DNA of 64,000 nt from Ramlibacter tataouinensis TTB310. GTDB taxonomy: Bacteria; Pseudomonadota; Gammaproteobacteria; Burkholderiales; Burkholderiaceae_C. Under the pieces are notes generated by a model. That model was not told the origin of the DNA and did no database searches. It worked only from the letters and a program-made list of their open reading frames with translations. Positions 1-10,642 of this stretch are shown here, in pieces; the first letter of the stretch is position 1; the number at the start of each line of letters is the position of its first letter. Location: positions 2,802,001-2,866,000 of the forward strand of contig NC_015677.1 of NCBI RefSeq assembly GCF_000215705.1. The letters run 5' to 3'. Made by a program: the position numbers and the translations under genes.

Positions 1-537
1 CGCGATCAGCATCAAGAGCGAGCCGAGCAGCGTGTACAGGAAGAACTTGAAGGCGGCGTAGATCTTGCGCGGCCCGCCCCAGATGCCGATGATCAGGTAC
101 ATCGGGATCAGCGTGGCCTCGAAGAACACGTAGAACAGCATGCCGTCCAGCGCGCAGAACACGCCGATCATCAGGCCCGACAGGATCAGGAACGCGCCCA
201 TGTACTGGTTGACGCGCTCGGTGATCGCCTCCCAGGCGGAGATCACCACCACCACGGTGATGAAGGCCGTCAGCAGCACGAACCAGAACGAGATGCCGTC
301 CACGCCCAGGTGGTAGTGGATGTTGAAGCGCTCGATCCACGGGGCACGCTCGACGAACTGCATCGCGGAGCTGCCGCGGTCGAAGCGGCCGTACAGCGGC
401 AGCGTCACCAGGAAGCCGACCAGCGAGCCGATCAGCGCCAGCCAGCGCACGGCGCGCGCCTGGTCGTCCCGCCCCAAGGCCAGCAGCACCGCGCCGAACA
501 GGATCGGCGTCCAGATCGCCAAGCTCAACAGACCCAT
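1..537 (-). CDS. nuoM: NADH-quinone oxidoreductase subunit M (N-terminal part, cut by window edge)
   Basis: NuoM is one of the antiporter-like proton-pumping membrane subunits of complex I. Only the first 179 residues are in the window; the frame is open to base 1. The start reads MGLLSLAIWTPILFGAVLLA, followed by further hydrophobic segments. The visible end holds FYVFFEATLIPMYLIIGIWG, a signature stretch of NuoM whose Glu is part of the conserved membrane charge chain. It lies 13 nt downstream of nuoL and is the last nuo gene seen; nuoN would be expected next, outside the window. Confidence 0.95.
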   Translation of the reverse strand, partial: MGLLSLAIWTPILFGAVLLALGRDDQARAVRWLALIGSLVGFLVTLPLYGRFDRGSSAMQFVERAPWIERFNIHYHLGVDGISFWFVLLTAFITVVVVISAWEAITERVNQYMGAFLILSGLMIGVFCALDGMLFYVFFEATLIPMYLIIGIWGGPRKIYAAFKFFLYTLLGSLLMLIA

Positions 538-550
538 TTTTGTTGTTCTC

Positions 551-2608
551 CTATCGTCCCAGCCAGGCCGACCACGGCGCCACGAACCAGGTGAGCAGCA
601 CGAACACGCCCACGATCATGGCCAGCGCATAGTGGTAGAGGAAGCCGGTCTGCAGCCGGCGCACCATGAAGGCGAAGGCTCCCACCACGCGGGCGCTGCC
701 GTTGACCAGGGCGCCGTCGATCAGCGCCTGGTCGCCGCCCTTCCACAGCCCCAGGCCCAGGCCGCGCGCGGCGCGGGCGATGATGTTCTCGTTGATCCAG
801 TCCATGTAGTACTTGTTGTCGAGGATCTTGTAGACCGTCTGGAGGTGGGCGCGCAGCGCGGCCGGCAGGGCCGGGTTCACCATGTACATGTACCAGGCCA
901 GCACCACGCCGGCGACGGCCAGGTACAGCACCGGCGTGCTGAAGGCATGCACGGCCATCTGCACCGGGCCATGGAACATCCTGGCCAGTTCCGCCATCGC
1001 GGGGTGGCGGGCGGCGTCCACCGTGATGGCGTCCTTGAGGAAGTCGCCGAACAGCATCGGCTGGATGGTCAGGAAGCCGATCACCACCGACGGCAGGGCC
1101 AGCAGCAGCAGCGGCGCCGTCACCACCCAGGGCGACTCGTGCGGCTTGCCGTGCGCATCGTGCCCGTGGTGGTGCGGGTCGGGCTCCTCGTCCGAATGGT
1201 GGCCGTGGTGGGCGTCCGGGTTTTGGCCGTAGCGCTCCTGGCCGTGGAACACCAGGAAGTACATGCGGAACGAGTAGAAGGCGGTGACGAACACGCCGAT
1301 CAGCACCGCCCAGTAGGCGAAGCCGGCGCCCGGCAGGCGGCTGAAGTGCACCGCCTCGATGATGCTGTCCTTGGAGTAGAAGCCGGAGAACAGCGGCGTG
1401 CCGATCAGCGCCAGCGAGCCCAGCAGTGCAGTGATCCAGGTGATGGGCATGTACTTGCGCAGGCCGCCCATCCAGCGGATGTCCTGGTTGTGGTGCACGC
1501 CCATGATGACCGAGCCGGCGGCCAGGAACAGCAGCGCCTTGAAGAAGGCATGCGTCATCAGGTGGAACACCGCCACCGAGTAGGCCGAGGCGCCCAGCGC
1601 CACCGTCATGTAGCCCAGCTGCGAGAGCGTGGAGTAGGCCACCACCCGCTTGATGTCGTTCTGGATGATGCCCAAAAAGCCCATGAACAGGGCCGTGATG
1701 GCGCCTATCACCAGGATGAAGGACAGCGCGGTGTCGGACAGCTCGTACAGCGGCGACATGCGCGCCACCATGAAGATGCCGGCCGTCACCATGGTGGCGG
1801 CGTGGATCAGCGCGGAGATGGGCGTCGGGCCCTCCATCGAGTCGGGCAGCCACACGTGCAGCGGGAACTGCGCGCTCTTGCCCATGGCGCCGATGAACAG
1901 GCAGATGCAGATCACGGTGATCAGCATCCACTCGGTGCCCGGGAAACCGAGCTTGGCAAGGTCTGCGCTTTTAGCGAAGACCTCGCCATAGGCGAGCGAA
2001 CCGGTGTAGGCGGCGATCAGGCCGATGCCCAGGATGAAGCCGAAGTCGCCCACCCGGTTGACCAGGAAGGCCTTCATGTTGGCGAAGATGGCCGACGGCT
2101 TGTTGTACCAGAAGCCGATCAGCAGGTAGGACACCAGGCCCACCGCCTCCCAGCCGAAGAACAGCTGCAGGAAGTTGTTGCTCATCACCAGCATCAGCAT
2201 GGCGAAGGTGAAGAGCGAGATGTAGGAGAAGAAGCGGTTGTAGCCCTCGTCCTCCTCCATGTAGCCGATGGTGTAGATGTGCACCATCAGCGACACGAAG
2301 GTCACCACGCACATCATCATGGCCGTCAGGCCGTCGACCAGGAAGCCGACCTCCATGCGCAGGCCGCCCACCACCATCCATTCGTAAATGGTCTGGTTGA
2401 ACCGGGCGCCGTCGGCGGCCACGCTCTTGAGCGTCATGGCCGACAGCACGAAGGCGATCAGCACGCCCAGGATGGTGGCGGTGTGGGCCAGGCGGCGGCC
2501 GATCCACCTTCCACCGAAGGTGGTGCCGAAGATGCCTGCGATGACCGCGCCGGCCAGCGGGGCCATGGGAACGGCGAGCAGGGCCTGTGCATTGAGGGTC
2601 TGGCTCAT
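551..2608 (-). CDS. nuoL: NADH-quinone oxidoreductase subunit L
   Basis: This is the largest proton-pumping antiporter-like subunit of complex I, 685 aa and membrane-embedded throughout. Recognisable stretches are LFFGWEAVGLVSYLLIGFWY and LPDSMEGPTPISALIHAATM with its conserved Lys/His/Glu channel residues nearby. About residues 463-490 form an extra-membrane loop very rich in His, Asp and Glu (DAHHGHHSDEEPDPHHHGHD). It sits 26 nt after nuoK in the operon. Length is a little above the E. coli protein, partly because of that loop. Identity is certain; any metal-binding role of the loop is only a guess. Confidence 0.97.
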   Translation of the reverse strand: MSQTLNAQALLAVPMAPLAGAVIAGIFGTTFGGRWIGRRLAHTATILGVLIAFVLSAMTLKSVAADGARFNQTIYEWMVVGGLRMEVGFLVDGLTAMMMCVVTFVSLMVHIYTIGYMEEDEGYNRFFSYISLFTFAMLMLVMSNNFLQLFFGWEAVGLVSYLLIGFWYNKPSAIFANMKAFLVNRVGDFGFILGIGLIAAYTGSLAYGEVFAKSADLAKLGFPGTEWMLITVICICLFIGAMGKSAQFPLHVWLPDSMEGPTPISALIHAATMVTAGIFMVARMSPLYELSDTALSFILVIGAITALFMGFLGIIQNDIKRVVAYSTLSQLGYMTVALGASAYSVAVFHLMTHAFFKALLFLAAGSVIMGVHHNQDIRWMGGLRKYMPITWITALLGSLALIGTPLFSGFYSKDSIIEAVHFSRLPGAGFAYWAVLIGVFVTAFYSFRMYFLVFHGQERYGQNPDAHHGHHSDEEPDPHHHGHDAHGKPHESPWVVTAPLLLLALPSVVIGFLTIQPMLFGDFLKDAITVDAARHPAMAELARMFHGPVQMAVHAFSTPVLYLAVAGVVLAWYMYMVNPALPAALRAHLQTVYKILDNKYYMDWINENIIARAARGLGLGLWKGGDQALIDGALVNGSARVVGAFAFMVRRLQTGFLYHYALAMIVGVFVLLTWFVAPWSAWLGR

Positions 2609-2634
2609 GTTTCTTTTCGACGCGCTGCAGGGCT

Positions 2635-2943
2635 TCAGCCCTTGAGCGTGTTCAGTTCTTCGACGTTGATGTTCGACTTGTTGCGGAACAGCAGGACCAG
2701 GATGGCCAGGCCGATCGCCGACTCCGCCGCCGCGACCGTGAGGATGAAGAACACGAACACCTGGCCGTGCATGTCGCCCAGGTAGTAGGAGAACGCGACG
2801 AAGTTCATGTTCACGGCCAGCAGCATCAGCTCGATGGCCATGAGCAGCACGATCAGGTTGCGCCGGTTCAGGAAGATGCCGACCACCGACAGGGCGAACA
2901 GGATGGCGCCCAGCGACAGGAAGTGACCGAGGGTGAGGATCAT
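2635..2943 (-). CDS. nuoK: NADH-quinone oxidoreductase subunit K
   Basis: This small 102-residue membrane subunit of complex I is homologous to mitochondrial ND4L. It has three hydrophobic helices and two buried glutamates used in proton translocation, one in [13 protein letters not shown] and one in [12 protein letters not shown]. The ATG overlaps the nuoJ stop as ATGA, so the two are probably translationally coupled. Length equals the usual 100-102 residues. Confidence 0.97.
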   Translation of the reverse strand: MILTLGHFLSLGAILFALSVVGIFLNRRNLIVLLMAIELMLLAVNMNFVAFSYYLGDMHGQVFVFFILTVAAAESAIGLAILVLLFRNKSNINVEELNTLKG

Positions 2944-3596
2944 GCCTTCCCCTCCGGCGCGGCCTCGGCCGGCACCGGGGGTGCCGCCAGGGTGGGCGGC
3001 AGCTTGACCACCTGCAGCCGGTCGCGCGCCTTCACCCGCACCTGATGGGCCGGGTCCATGTGGCGGCTGTCCTTGCGCTCGCGCAGCGTGAGCGCGATGG
3101 CCGCGATGATGGCCACCAGCAGCAGCACGGCCGCGATCTCCAGCGGGTACAGGTACTGCGTGTACAGCAGCTTGCCCAGCTCCTTGGTGTTGGAATAGTC
3201 CGCCGCCACGGCCTGCGCCGTCGCCGCGGCCGGGCGCGCCTCCTCGCCGACGCGGAAGCCCCCCATCAGCACGGCCGCCATCTCCAGCGCGATCAGCGCG
3301 CCGATGAAGCCGGCCGCGGGGAAATGCTTCCAGAAGCCGGCGCGCAGGCTGTCGAGGTTGATGTCCAGCATCATCACCACGAACAGGAACAGCACCATCA
3401 CGGCGCCCACGTAGACCAGCACCAGCGAGATCGCCAGGAACTCGGCCCGCAGCAGCAGCCACACGGCCGCCGCCTGGGAGAACGCCAGCACCAGGTACAG
3501 CGCGGCGTACACCGGGTTGCGCGCGGTGATGACGCGGAACGATGCGAACAGCAGCACCGCGGAGAACAGGTAGAAGAAGCCAGTCTTGATGTCCAT
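2940..3596 (-). CDS. nuoJ: NADH-quinone oxidoreductase subunit J
   Basis: This complex I membrane subunit (ND6 homologue) is 218 aa from the chosen ATG. The N-terminus is [20 protein letters not shown], followed by the conserved [21 protein letters not shown] and a [17 protein letters not shown] helix. I chose the ATG at 3596 because GAGAAG lies about 8 nt before it; a GTG at 3617 would add seven residues. The C-terminal 50 residues are a charged and Ala/Pro-rich tail. Unlike the tightly packed rest of the operon, nuoJ is separated from nuoI by about 175 nt that hold a strong hairpin. Confidence 0.96.
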   Translation of the reverse strand: MDIKTGFFYLFSAVLLFASFRVITARNPVYAALYLVLAFSQAAAVWLLLRAEFLAISLVLVYVGAVMVLFLFVVMMLDINLDSLRAGFWKHFPAAGFIGALIALEMAAVLMGGFRVGEEARPAAATAQAVAADYSNTKELGKLLYTQYLYPLEIAAVLLLVAIIAAIALTLRERKDSRHMDPAHQVRVKARDRLQVVKLPPTLAAPPVPAEAAPEGKA

Positions 3597-3771
3597 ATCG
3601 GTCTTCTCGCGGGTCACCGCGGAACCGGCTTTGCCGGGCCGCTGGTGGCGCCCCTTGAGGGCTGAGGGCCGCGGCTCCAGACCTGCTTGAGCAGGTCTGG
3701 ACGGCCCGAAGAGCTGCTGCCTCTGGCAGCGGCACGGGGCACATGAAGGCGCTTCGGGGTGGTCGTCATTT
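3597..3771. repeat. nuoI-nuoJ spacer with a long perfect hairpin, likely a dispersed palindromic element
   Basis: This gap interrupts an operon whose other genes overlap or nearly touch. It holds an 11-bp perfect inverted repeat (stem 3676-3686 and 3691-3701, core CCAGACCTGC with loop TTGA), plus GC-rich stretches such as GCGCCCCTTGAGGG that resemble the CCCCTGAGGGG-type palindrome found inside the aminotransferase gene near 19020. No coding frame with plausible content is seen. It is probably a remnant of a dispersed intergenic repeat; it might also slow transcription or stabilise the upstream mRNA. Confidence 0.6.
3676..3701. other. Perfect 11-bp stem-loop inside the nuo operon
   Basis: The arms are exact reverse complements (CCAGACCTGC / GCAGGTCTGG plus a flanking T-A pair) around a TTGA loop. 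No U-tract follows on either strand, so it is not a normal intrinsic terminator. An RNA-processing or stability hairpin is the simpler reading. Confidence 0.7.
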
Positions 3772-4290
3772 CTAGCGGTACTTGGCGTCCGCCGCCTTGG
3801 CGGCGGCGATCTGCGGCTCGTAGCGGTCGCCCACCGCCAGCAGCATCTCCTTGGTGAAGTACAGGTCGCCGCGCTTCTCGCCGTGGTACTCCAGGGTCTG
3901 GGTCTCGACGATGGAATCGACCGGGCAGCTCTCCTCGCAGAAGCCGCAGAAGATGCACTTGGTGAGGTCGATGTCGTAGCGCGTGGTGCGGCGCGTGCCG
4001 TCGGCGCGCTGGTCCGACTCGATGGTGATGGCCAGCGCGGGGCACACGGCCTCGCACAGCTTGCAGGCGATGCAGCGCTCCTCGCCGTTCTCGTAGCGGC
4101 GCAGCGCGTGCAGGCCCCGGAAGCGCGGGCTGAGCGGCGTCTTCTCCTCGGGGAACTGGATGGTGATCTTGCGGCTGAAGGCGTACTTGCCGGTGATGGC
4201 CAGGCCCTTGAACAGCTCGACCAGCATGAAGCTGGACAGGAAGTCCTTGAGCGAGAACGCCGGCGGCCTGGGTAAGGCTTGGGTAGACAT
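3772..4290 (-). CDS. nuoI: NADH-quinone oxidoreductase subunit I
   Basis: This 172-residue ferredoxin-like peripheral-arm subunit carries two [4Fe-4S] clusters (N6a/N6b). The ligand cysteines are visible: C73, C76, C79, C83 ([12 protein letters not shown]) and C112, C115, C118, C122 ([12 protein letters not shown]). The N-terminal amphipathic segment [19 protein letters not shown] anchors it at the membrane arm. It follows nuoH by 12 nt, and the next gene nuoJ comes only after an unusual 175-nt spacer. Confidence 0.98.
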   Translation of the reverse strand: MSTQALPRPPAFSLKDFLSSFMLVELFKGLAITGKYAFSRKITIQFPEEKTPLSPRFRGLHALRRYENGEERCIACKLCEAVCPALAITIESDQRADGTRRTTRYDIDLTKCIFCGFCEESCPVDSIVETQTLEYHGEKRGDLYFTKEMLLAVGDRYEPQIAAAKAADAKYR

Positions 4291-4302
4291 GGCGTTGTCC
4301 GG

Positions 4303-5385
4303 TTATTTCCAGATGTTGAACGGGGTCTGCATCCAGGCCCCGACCACGATCAGCCAGACCAGCGTGACCGGGATGAAGATCTTCCAGCCCAGGCGCATGA
4401 TCTGGTCGTAGCGGTAGCGCGGGAACGTGGAGCGCACCCACAGGAACATGGTGACGACCAGGAAGGTCTTGAGGCCCAGCCAGATCCAGCCGGGGATCCA
4501 GTTGAGCAGCGGCGCCTCGATCGGCGGCAGCCAGCCGCCCAGGAACATGATGACGGCCAGGATCGAGACCAGCCACATGTTGGCGTACTCGGCCAGGAAG
4601 AACATGGCGAAGCTCATGCCCGAGTACTCGATCATGTGGCCCGCGACGATCTCCGACTCGCCTTCCACTACGTCGAACGGATGCCGGTTGGTCTCGGCCA
4701 GGCCGGCGATGAAGTAGACGACGAAGATGGGCAGCAGCGGCAGCCAGTTCCAGGACAGGAAGTTCAGGCCCAGGTCCGCGAACCGGCCGCGGGCCTGGCC
4801 CATCACCACGTCGGTCATGTTCAGGCTGGCCGAGACCATCAGCACCACCACCAGGCAGAAGCCCATGGCGATCTCGTAGCTGACCATCTGGGCCGAGGCC
4901 CGCAGCGCGCCCAGGAAGGCGTACTTGGAGTTGGAGGCCCAGCCGGCGATGATCACGCCGTACACCTCCAGCGAGGTGATGGCCATGATGAACAGCAGGC
5001 CGGCGTTGATGTTGGCCAGCGCCACGTCGGGACCGAAGGGGATCACCGCCCAGGCCGCCAGCGCCGGCATGATGGTCATGATGGGGCCGAGCAGGAACAG
5101 CCCCTTGTTGGCCGCCGTGGGGAGGATGATCTCCTTGGTCAGCAGCTTGAGCGCATCGGCGATGGGCTGCAGCAGGCCCAGCGGACCGATGCGGTTGGGG
5201 CCCATGCGGATCTGCGTGAAGCCGATGGCCTTGCGCTCCCACAGCGTGAGGTAGGCGACGGCGCCCATCAGCGGCGCGACCACCGCGATGATCTTGATCA
5301 GCGTCCAGGCCACCGGCCAGGCGGCGCCGGTCCACCAGGGGGCGGCGATCAGGCCGTTGCCGAACCCGTAGATCGTGTCGATCAT
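4303..5385 (-). CDS. nuoH: NADH-quinone oxidoreductase subunit H
   Basis: This 360-residue membrane subunit of complex I (ND1 homologue) forms the quinone-entry chamber between the arms. It carries the typical [20 protein letters not shown] helix, the [19 protein letters not shown] loop and the acidic [20 protein letters not shown] loop facing the quinone site. Its ATG overlaps the nuoG stop as ATGA. Confidence 0.98.
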   Translation of the reverse strand: MIDTIYGFGNGLIAAPWWTGAAWPVAWTLIKIIAVVAPLMGAVAYLTLWERKAIGFTQIRMGPNRIGPLGLLQPIADALKLLTKEIILPTAANKGLFLLGPIMTIMPALAAWAVIPFGPDVALANINAGLLFIMAITSLEVYGVIIAGWASNSKYAFLGALRASAQMVSYEIAMGFCLVVVLMVSASLNMTDVVMGQARGRFADLGLNFLSWNWLPLLPIFVVYFIAGLAETNRHPFDVVEGESEIVAGHMIEYSGMSFAMFFLAEYANMWLVSILAVIMFLGGWLPPIEAPLLNWIPGWIWLGLKTFLVVTMFLWVRSTFPRYRYDQIMRLGWKIFIPVTLVWLIVVGAWMQTPFNIWK

Positions 5386-7520
5386 GCCGGCGCCCCTTCC
5401 ACCGCGGCCTGGGCCGCGCGCGCGTCCGCCGTCAGCTGCAGCGACGGCGCGCGGCGCACGATGCCGTCGAGCTGGTAGATGGCCGCCGTGGCCGGGCGGC
5501 CGGAAGCTGCCGACAGCTCGATGCGGGTGGACGTCGCGTTGCTCAGCTGGTCGCCCTGGACGAACGCCTCCTGCGCATCCTTCGCGCCGCGGGCGGCCAC
5601 GAGCACCTCCTGCGCCGACTCCCAGTCGAAGCCCGGCAGGCCGAACATGTTGCCCAGCACGCGCAGCACCTTCCAGGCCGGACGGGTCTCGCCCATGGGC
5701 TTGACCACGGCATGGAAGCTCTGGACGCGGCCTTCGGCGTTGACGAAGGTGCCCGGCGTCTCGGTGAACGGCGCGATGGGCAGCAGCACGTCGCTGAATT
5801 CCAGGTTGGCCTTGAACGGGCTGAGCGTCACGACCATCTCGGCACGGCCCAGCGTTTCGGCGGCACGGGCACCGGCGGCGGAATCGAACACCGGCTCGTT
5901 GTTCAGCAGCAGCACGGCCTTCAGGCCGCCGGCCAGCATCTGGCCGGCATTCAGGCCGCCCTCGTTCGGCAGCGCGCCGGCCAGCTGCGCGCCCACCGTG
6001 TTGGCCGCCTCGGTGAGGTAGCCGACGGTCGCGCGGGTGTGCTCGCCGATCCAGCGGGCCAGCGCCAGCAGCGACGAGGCGTTGGCGTGGTGCGCCGCCG
6101 CGTTGCCCAGCAGCACGGCCTTGCGCTCGCCCGACAGCAGCGAGCGGGCCATGGCCCTGGCGGTCTCGGACGCCTCGGCCTGGGCCGGGGCGGGGACACC
6201 CTTCTCGGAAGCGATGGCGGCGGCGACGCCCGCCAGGGCGCGGACCCATTCGCCGGCGGCGACCACGGACTTGGCCGCGATGGGCATGGCCCAGTCGCTG
6301 TCGGCGTCGTGCACCACGGAGACCTGCGCGCCCTTGCGCGCGGCCATGCGCACGCGCAGCGAGAACAGCGGATGGTCCTTGCGCAGGTTGGAGCCGACCA
6401 CCAGCACGCGCTGCAGCTCGGACAGCGCCGCGATGCGGGTGCCCAGCCAGCGCACGCCCTCGAAGGGGGTGAACTGCGCGTGCCGCAGGCGATGGTCGAT
6501 GTTCTCGCTGCCCAGGCCGCGCACCAGCCGGCCGGCCAGGAACAGCTCCTCCACGGTGCTGTGCGGGCTCACCAGGGCCCCGATGGCCTTGGCGCCATGG
6601 TCGGCCTTGACCAGCTTCAGGCCATGGACCACGTACTCCAGCGCGGTCTGCCAGTCCACGGTCTTCCACTCGCCGCCCTGCTTGAGCATGGGCGCCGTGA
6701 GCCGCTCGCCGGTGTTGAGCGCCTCGTAGGAGAAGCGGTCGCGGTCGGCCAGCCAGCATTCGTTGACGGCCTCGTTCTCCAGCGGCAGCACCCGCATCAC
6801 GCGGTTGTTCTTGACCTGCACGATCAGGTTGGCGCCGGTGGAATCGTGCGGGCTGACCGACTTGCGGCGCGACAGCTCCCAGGTGCGGGCGCTGTAGCGG
6901 AAGGGCTTGCTGGTCAGCGCGCCGACCGGGCACAGGTCGATCATGTTGCCCGAGACCTCGGAGTCGACCGTGTCGCCCAGCACCGTGGTGATCTCGCTGT
7001 GCTCGCCGCGGTGGATCATGCCCAGCTCCATCACGCCGGCCACTTCCTGGCCGAAGCGCACGCAGCGGGTGCAGTGGATGCAGCGGCTCATCTCCTCGGT
7101 GGAGATGAGCGGGCCGATGTCCTTGTGCGGCACGACGCGCTTCTCCTCCTCGTAGCGCGAGGAGGAGCCGCCGTAGCCCACGGCCAGGTCCTGCAGCTGG
7201 CATTCGCCTCCCTGGTCGCAGATGGGGCAGTCCAGCGGGTGGTTGATGAGGAGGAACTCCATCACCGACTGCTGGGCCTTGATGGCCTTGTCGCTGCGCG
7301 TGCGCACCACCATGCCGTTGGTCACCGGGGTGGCGCAGGCGGGCATGGGCTTGGGCGCCTTCTCCACGTCCACCAGGCACATGCGGCAGTTGGCGGCGAT
7401 GGAGAGCTTCTTGTGGTAGCAGAAATGCGGGATGTAGGTGCCGACCTTCTCGGCGGCATGCATGACCATGCTGCCGTCGGCGATCTCCACCTTCTGTCCG
7501 TCTAGGGTGATTTCAGCCAT
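5382..7520 (-). CDS. nuoG: NADH-quinone oxidoreductase subunit G
   Basis: This 712-residue iron-sulfur subunit belongs to the NADH-oxidising module. An N-terminal 2Fe-2S ferredoxin domain ([18 protein letters not shown]) is followed by the His-containing [4Fe-4S] region ([19 protein letters not shown]), a [12 protein letters not shown] motif, and a molybdopterin-oxidoreductase-like domain starting around [15 protein letters not shown]. The C-terminal half has no catalytic molybdenum role in this family. It lies 16 nt downstream of nuoF. Confidence 0.97.
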   Translation of the reverse strand: MAEITLDGQKVEIADGSMVMHAAEKVGTYIPHFCYHKKLSIAANCRMCLVDVEKAPKPMPACATPVTNGMVVRTRSDKAIKAQQSVMEFLLINHPLDCPICDQGGECQLQDLAVGYGGSSSRYEEEKRVVPHKDIGPLISTEEMSRCIHCTRCVRFGQEVAGVMELGMIHRGEHSEITTVLGDTVDSEVSGNMIDLCPVGALTSKPFRYSARTWELSRRKSVSPHDSTGANLIVQVKNNRVMRVLPLENEAVNECWLADRDRFSYEALNTGERLTAPMLKQGGEWKTVDWQTALEYVVHGLKLVKADHGAKAIGALVSPHSTVEELFLAGRLVRGLGSENIDHRLRHAQFTPFEGVRWLGTRIAALSELQRVLVVGSNLRKDHPLFSLRVRMAARKGAQVSVVHDADSDWAMPIAAKSVVAAGEWVRALAGVAAAIASEKGVPAPAQAEASETARAMARSLLSGERKAVLLGNAAAHHANASSLLALARWIGEHTRATVGYLTEAANTVGAQLAGALPNEGGLNAGQMLAGGLKAVLLLNNEPVFDSAAGARAAETLGRAEMVVTLSPFKANLEFSDVLLPIAPFTETPGTFVNAEGRVQSFHAVVKPMGETRPAWKVLRVLGNMFGLPGFDWESAQEVLVAARGAKDAQEAFVQGDQLSNATSTRIELSAASGRPATAAIYQLDGIVRRAPSLQLTADARAAQAAVEGAPA

Positions 7521-7536
7521 GTTGTGCTTTCGACGG

Positions 7537-8904
7537 TCAGCCGCGCGCGCCCGCGGGCACCGGGACCTGGCCGTCCGAGGTGGGCAGGTTGGGCCGGGCG
7601 ATCTTGGCCTCGAACTCGTGCCGGAAGTGCTTGATCATGGCGCGCACCGGCATCGCCGCCGCGTCGCCGAGGGCGCAGATGGTGCGGCCCTGGATGTTGT
7701 CGGCCACCGAGTTGAGCAGGTCCATGTCGCTGGGCTTGCCGTGGCCGTTGTCGATGCGGTCCACCACGCGCCACAGCCAGCCCGTGCCTTCGCGGCAGGG
7801 CGTGCACTGGCCGCAGGACTCGTGCATGTAGAAATAGGACAGCCGCTTGAGCGACTGCACCATGTCGCGCGTCTCGTCCATCACGATGACGGCGCCCGAG
7901 CCCAGCATGGAGCCGGCCTTGGCGATGGAGTCGTAGTCCATCGTGCAGTCCATCATGGCGCTGGCGGGCAGCACCGGCGCGGACGAGCCGCCCGGGATCA
8001 CGGCCTTGAGCTTCCTGCCGCCGCGCACGCCGCCGGCCAGCTCCAGCAGCTTGCTGAACGGCGTGCCCAGCGGGATCTCGTAGTTGCCGGGCAGCTCCAC
8101 GTCGCCGGACACCGAGAAGATCTTGGTGCCGCCGTTGTTCGGCTTGCCGCACTCCAGGTAGGCCTGGCCGCCGTTGCGGATGATCCAGGGCACCGCGGCG
8201 AAGGTCTCGGTGTTGTTGATGGTGGTGGGCTTGCCGTACAGGCCGAAGCTGGCCGGGAACGGCGGCTTGAAGCGCGGCTGGCCCTTCTTGCCCTCCAGCG
8301 ACTCCAGCAGCGCCGTCTCCTCGCCGCAGATGTAGGCGCCGAAGCCGTGCGCCGCGTGCAGCTGGAAGCTGAAGCTCGAGCCCAGGATGTTGCTGCCCAG
8401 CAGGCCGGCCGCCCTCGCCTCCTCCAGCGCCTCCTCGAAGCGCTCGTAGGTCTGGAAGATCTCGCCGTGGATGTAGTTGTAGCCCACGGTGATGCCCATC
8501 GCGTAGGCCGCGATGATCATGCCCTCGATGACAATGTGCGGGTTGTAGTGCAGGATGTCGCGGTCCTTGCACGTGCCCGGCTCGCCCTCGTCGGAGTTGC
8601 ACACCAGGTACTTCTGGCCCGGGAACTGGCGCGGCATGAAGCTCCACTTCAGGCCGGTGGGGAAGCCCGCGCCGCCGCGGCCGCGCAGGGCCGATTCCTT
8701 GACGGTGGCGATCACCTGGTCCTGGGTCAGACCCTCGGCGATGATCCTGCGCAGCGCCTTGTAGCCGTCGCGCGCCTCGTAATCCGCGAGGCGCCAGTTG
8801 GTGCCGTCGAGCCGGGCGTAGATCTGCGGGTTGATGTGGCGGCCGTGGAAGCAGGTCTGCACCCCGGTCGCCTGGAATTGCGAGAGAACTTGGCTGGCGT
8901 TCAT
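7537..8904 (-). CDS. nuoF: NADH-quinone oxidoreductase subunit F
   Basis: This 455-residue subunit binds NADH and FMN and carries the N3 [4Fe-4S] cluster. The glycine-rich FMN/NADH motif [17 protein letters not shown] and the cluster motif [15 protein letters not shown] are both visible. The ATG shares one base with the nuoE TAA. I chose [10 protein letters not shown] because it follows nuoE directly; the frame upstream of it is nuoE sequence in another phase. Confidence 0.98.
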   Translation of the reverse strand: MNASQVLSQFQATGVQTCFHGRHINPQIYARLDGTNWRLADYEARDGYKALRRIIAEGLTQDQVIATVKESALRGRGGAGFPTGLKWSFMPRQFPGQKYLVCNSDEGEPGTCKDRDILHYNPHIVIEGMIIAAYAMGITVGYNYIHGEIFQTYERFEEALEEARAAGLLGSNILGSSFSFQLHAAHGFGAYICGEETALLESLEGKKGQPRFKPPFPASFGLYGKPTTINNTETFAAVPWIIRNGGQAYLECGKPNNGGTKIFSVSGDVELPGNYEIPLGTPFSKLLELAGGVRGGRKLKAVIPGGSSAPVLPASAMMDCTMDYDSIAKAGSMLGSGAVIVMDETRDMVQSLKRLSYFYMHESCGQCTPCREGTGWLWRVVDRIDNGHGKPSDMDLLNSVADNIQGRTICALGDAAAMPVRAMIKHFRHEFEAKIARPNLPTSDGQVPVPAGARG

Positions 8905-9392
8905 TACTGCTGCTCCGCCTTGCGCAAGCCGTCGACCAGTTGGTCCAGCTTGTCGCTGCTCATGAAGCTGCACATGGTGCGGTCGTTGACCAGCATCACC
9001 GGCGAGTCGGCGCAGGCGCCCAGGCACTCGCTCTGCTGCAGGGTGAAAAGGCCGTCGGGCGTGGTCTCGCCCATGGCGATGCCCAGCCGCTGCTCCAGGT
9101 GGTGCAGCGCCTTGGCGCCGTCGCGCAGCTGGCACGGCAGGTTGGTGCAGACGCCCAGCTTGTAGCGGCCCACCGGCTTCTGGTTGTACATGTTGTAGAA
9201 GGTCGTGACCTCGTGGACCGCGATGGTCGGCATGCCCAGGTAGCGGGCGACCGCCTCCTCGCTGTCCTTGCTCACGTAGCCCTGCTCCTGCTGCACGATG
9301 GCCAGGCAGGCCATCACCGCCGACTGCTTCTGGTCGGCCGGGTACTTGGCCACTTCGCGGTCGAAGCGGGCGCGGGTTGCGTCAGAAATCAT
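8904..9392 (-). CDS. nuoE: NADH-quinone oxidoreductase subunit E
   Basis: This 162-residue thioredoxin-fold subunit holds the N1a [2Fe-2S] cluster, with ligand pairs visible in [13 protein letters not shown] and [14 protein letters not shown]. It pairs with NuoF in the NADH dehydrogenase module. The start [10 protein letters not shown] overlaps the nuoD stop as ATGA. Confidence 0.97.
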   Translation of the reverse strand: MISDATRARFDREVAKYPADQKQSAVMACLAIVQQEQGYVSKDSEEAVARYLGMPTIAVHEVTTFYNMYNQKPVGRYKLGVCTNLPCQLRDGAKALHHLEQRLGIAMGETTPDGLFTLQQSECLGACADSPVMLVNDRTMCSFMSSDKLDQLVDGLRKAEQQ

Positions 9393-10642
9393 CGATCGAT
9401 CTCCCCGAACACGATGTCCATCGTCCCGATGATGGCGACCGCGTCGGCAATCATGTGGCCGCGCCCCATCTCGTCGAGGGAAGCCAGGTGCGCGAAGCCG
9501 GGCGCGCGGATCTTCAGGCGGTAGGGCTTGTTGGCGCCGTCGCTGACGATGTAGATGCCGAACTCGCCCTTGGGATGCTCCACCGCGGCGTAGGCCTCGC
9601 CCTCGGGCACGCGGAAGCCCTCGGAGAAGAGCTTGAAGTGATGGATCAGCTCTTCCATGTTGGCCTTCATGGACTCGCGGTCCGGCGGCGCCACCTTGTG
9701 GTTGTCGGTGATCACCGGGCCGGGGTTGGCGCGCAGCCAGGCCACGCACTGCCGGATGATCCTGTTGGACTCGCGCATCTCCTGTACGCGCACCAGGTAG
9801 CGGTCGTAGCAGTCACCGGTGGCGCCGACCGGGATGTCGAAGTCCATCTTGTCGTAGACCTCGTACGGCTGCTTCTTGCGCAGGTCCCAGGCAATGCCCG
9901 AGCCGCGCAGCATGGGGCCGGTGAAGCCCAGGTTGAGCGCCCGCTCGGGCGCCACCACGCCGATGCCCACGGTGCGCTGCTTCCAGATGCGGTTGTCGGT
10001 CAGCAGCGTCTCGTACTCGTCCACGTACTTGGGGAAGCGCCGGGCGAAGTCGTCGATGAAGTCCAGCAGCGTGCCGCTGCGGTTCTCGTTGAGCTGCCGG
10101 ATGGCCCGCTCGTTGCGCACCTTGCTGGCCTGGTACTGCGGCATGCTGTCGGGCAGGTCGCGGTACACGCCGCCCGGGCGGAAGTAGGCCGCGTGCATGC
10201 GCGCCCCGGACACCGCCTCGTACATGTCGAACAGGTCCTCCCGCTCGCGGAAGCAGTAGATCAGCATGTTCATCGCGCCGCAGTCCAGGCCGTGCGCGCC
10301 CAGCCACAGCAGGTGGTTCAGCAGGCGCGTGATCTCGGCGAACATGACGCGGATGTACTGCGCGCGGATCGGCACCTCGATGCCCATCATCTTCTCGATG
10401 GCCAGGCAGTAGGCATGCTCGTTGCACATCATGGACACGTAGTCCAGGCGGTCCATGTAGGGCAGCGACTGGATGTAGGTCTTGGTCTCGGCCAGCTTCT
10501 CGGTGGCGCGGTGCAGCAGGCCGATGTGCGGGTCGGCGCGCTGGATCACCTCGCCGTCGAGCTCCAGCACCAGGCGCAGCACGCCGTGCGCGGCCGGATG
10601 CTGCGGACCGAAGTTCAGGGTGTAGTTCTTGATCTCAGCCAT
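9389..10642 (-). CDS. nuoD: NADH-quinone oxidoreductase subunit D
   Basis: This 417-residue 49-kDa-type subunit lines the quinone-reduction site with NuoB. Typical stretches are [20 protein letters not shown] at the N-terminus with its quinone-site His, [14 protein letters not shown], and the C-terminal [12 protein letters not shown]. nuoC and nuoD are separate genes here rather than the fused nuoCD of enterobacteria. nuoD overlaps the end of nuoC by 8 nt. Confidence 0.98.
   Translation of the reverse strand: MAEIKNYTLNFGPQHPAAHGVLRLVLELDGEVIQRADPHIGLLHRATEKLAETKTYIQSLPYMDRLDYVSMMCNEHAYCLAIEKMMGIEVPIRAQYIRVMFAEITRLLNHLLWLGAHGLDCGAMNMLIYCFREREDLFDMYEAVSGARMHAAYFRPGGVYRDLPDSMPQYQASKVRNERAIRQLNENRSGTLLDFIDDFARRFPKYVDEYETLLTDNRIWKQRTVGIGVVAPERALNLGFTGPMLRGSGIAWDLRKKQPYEVYDKMDFDIPVGATGDCYDRYLVRVQEMRESNRIIRQCVAWLRANPGPVITDNHKVAPPDRESMKANMEELIHHFKLFSEGFRVPEGEAYAAVEHPKGEFGIYIVSDGANKPYRLKIRAPGFAHLASLDEMGRGHMIADAVAIIGTMDIVFGEIDR

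Noticed and set aside
320..2785. 821-codon plus-strand frame opposite nuoL
   Set aside because: The composition (His, Gln, Arg, Gly, Asp) is typical of the antisense of a hydrophobic membrane gene; NuoL on the other strand is certain.
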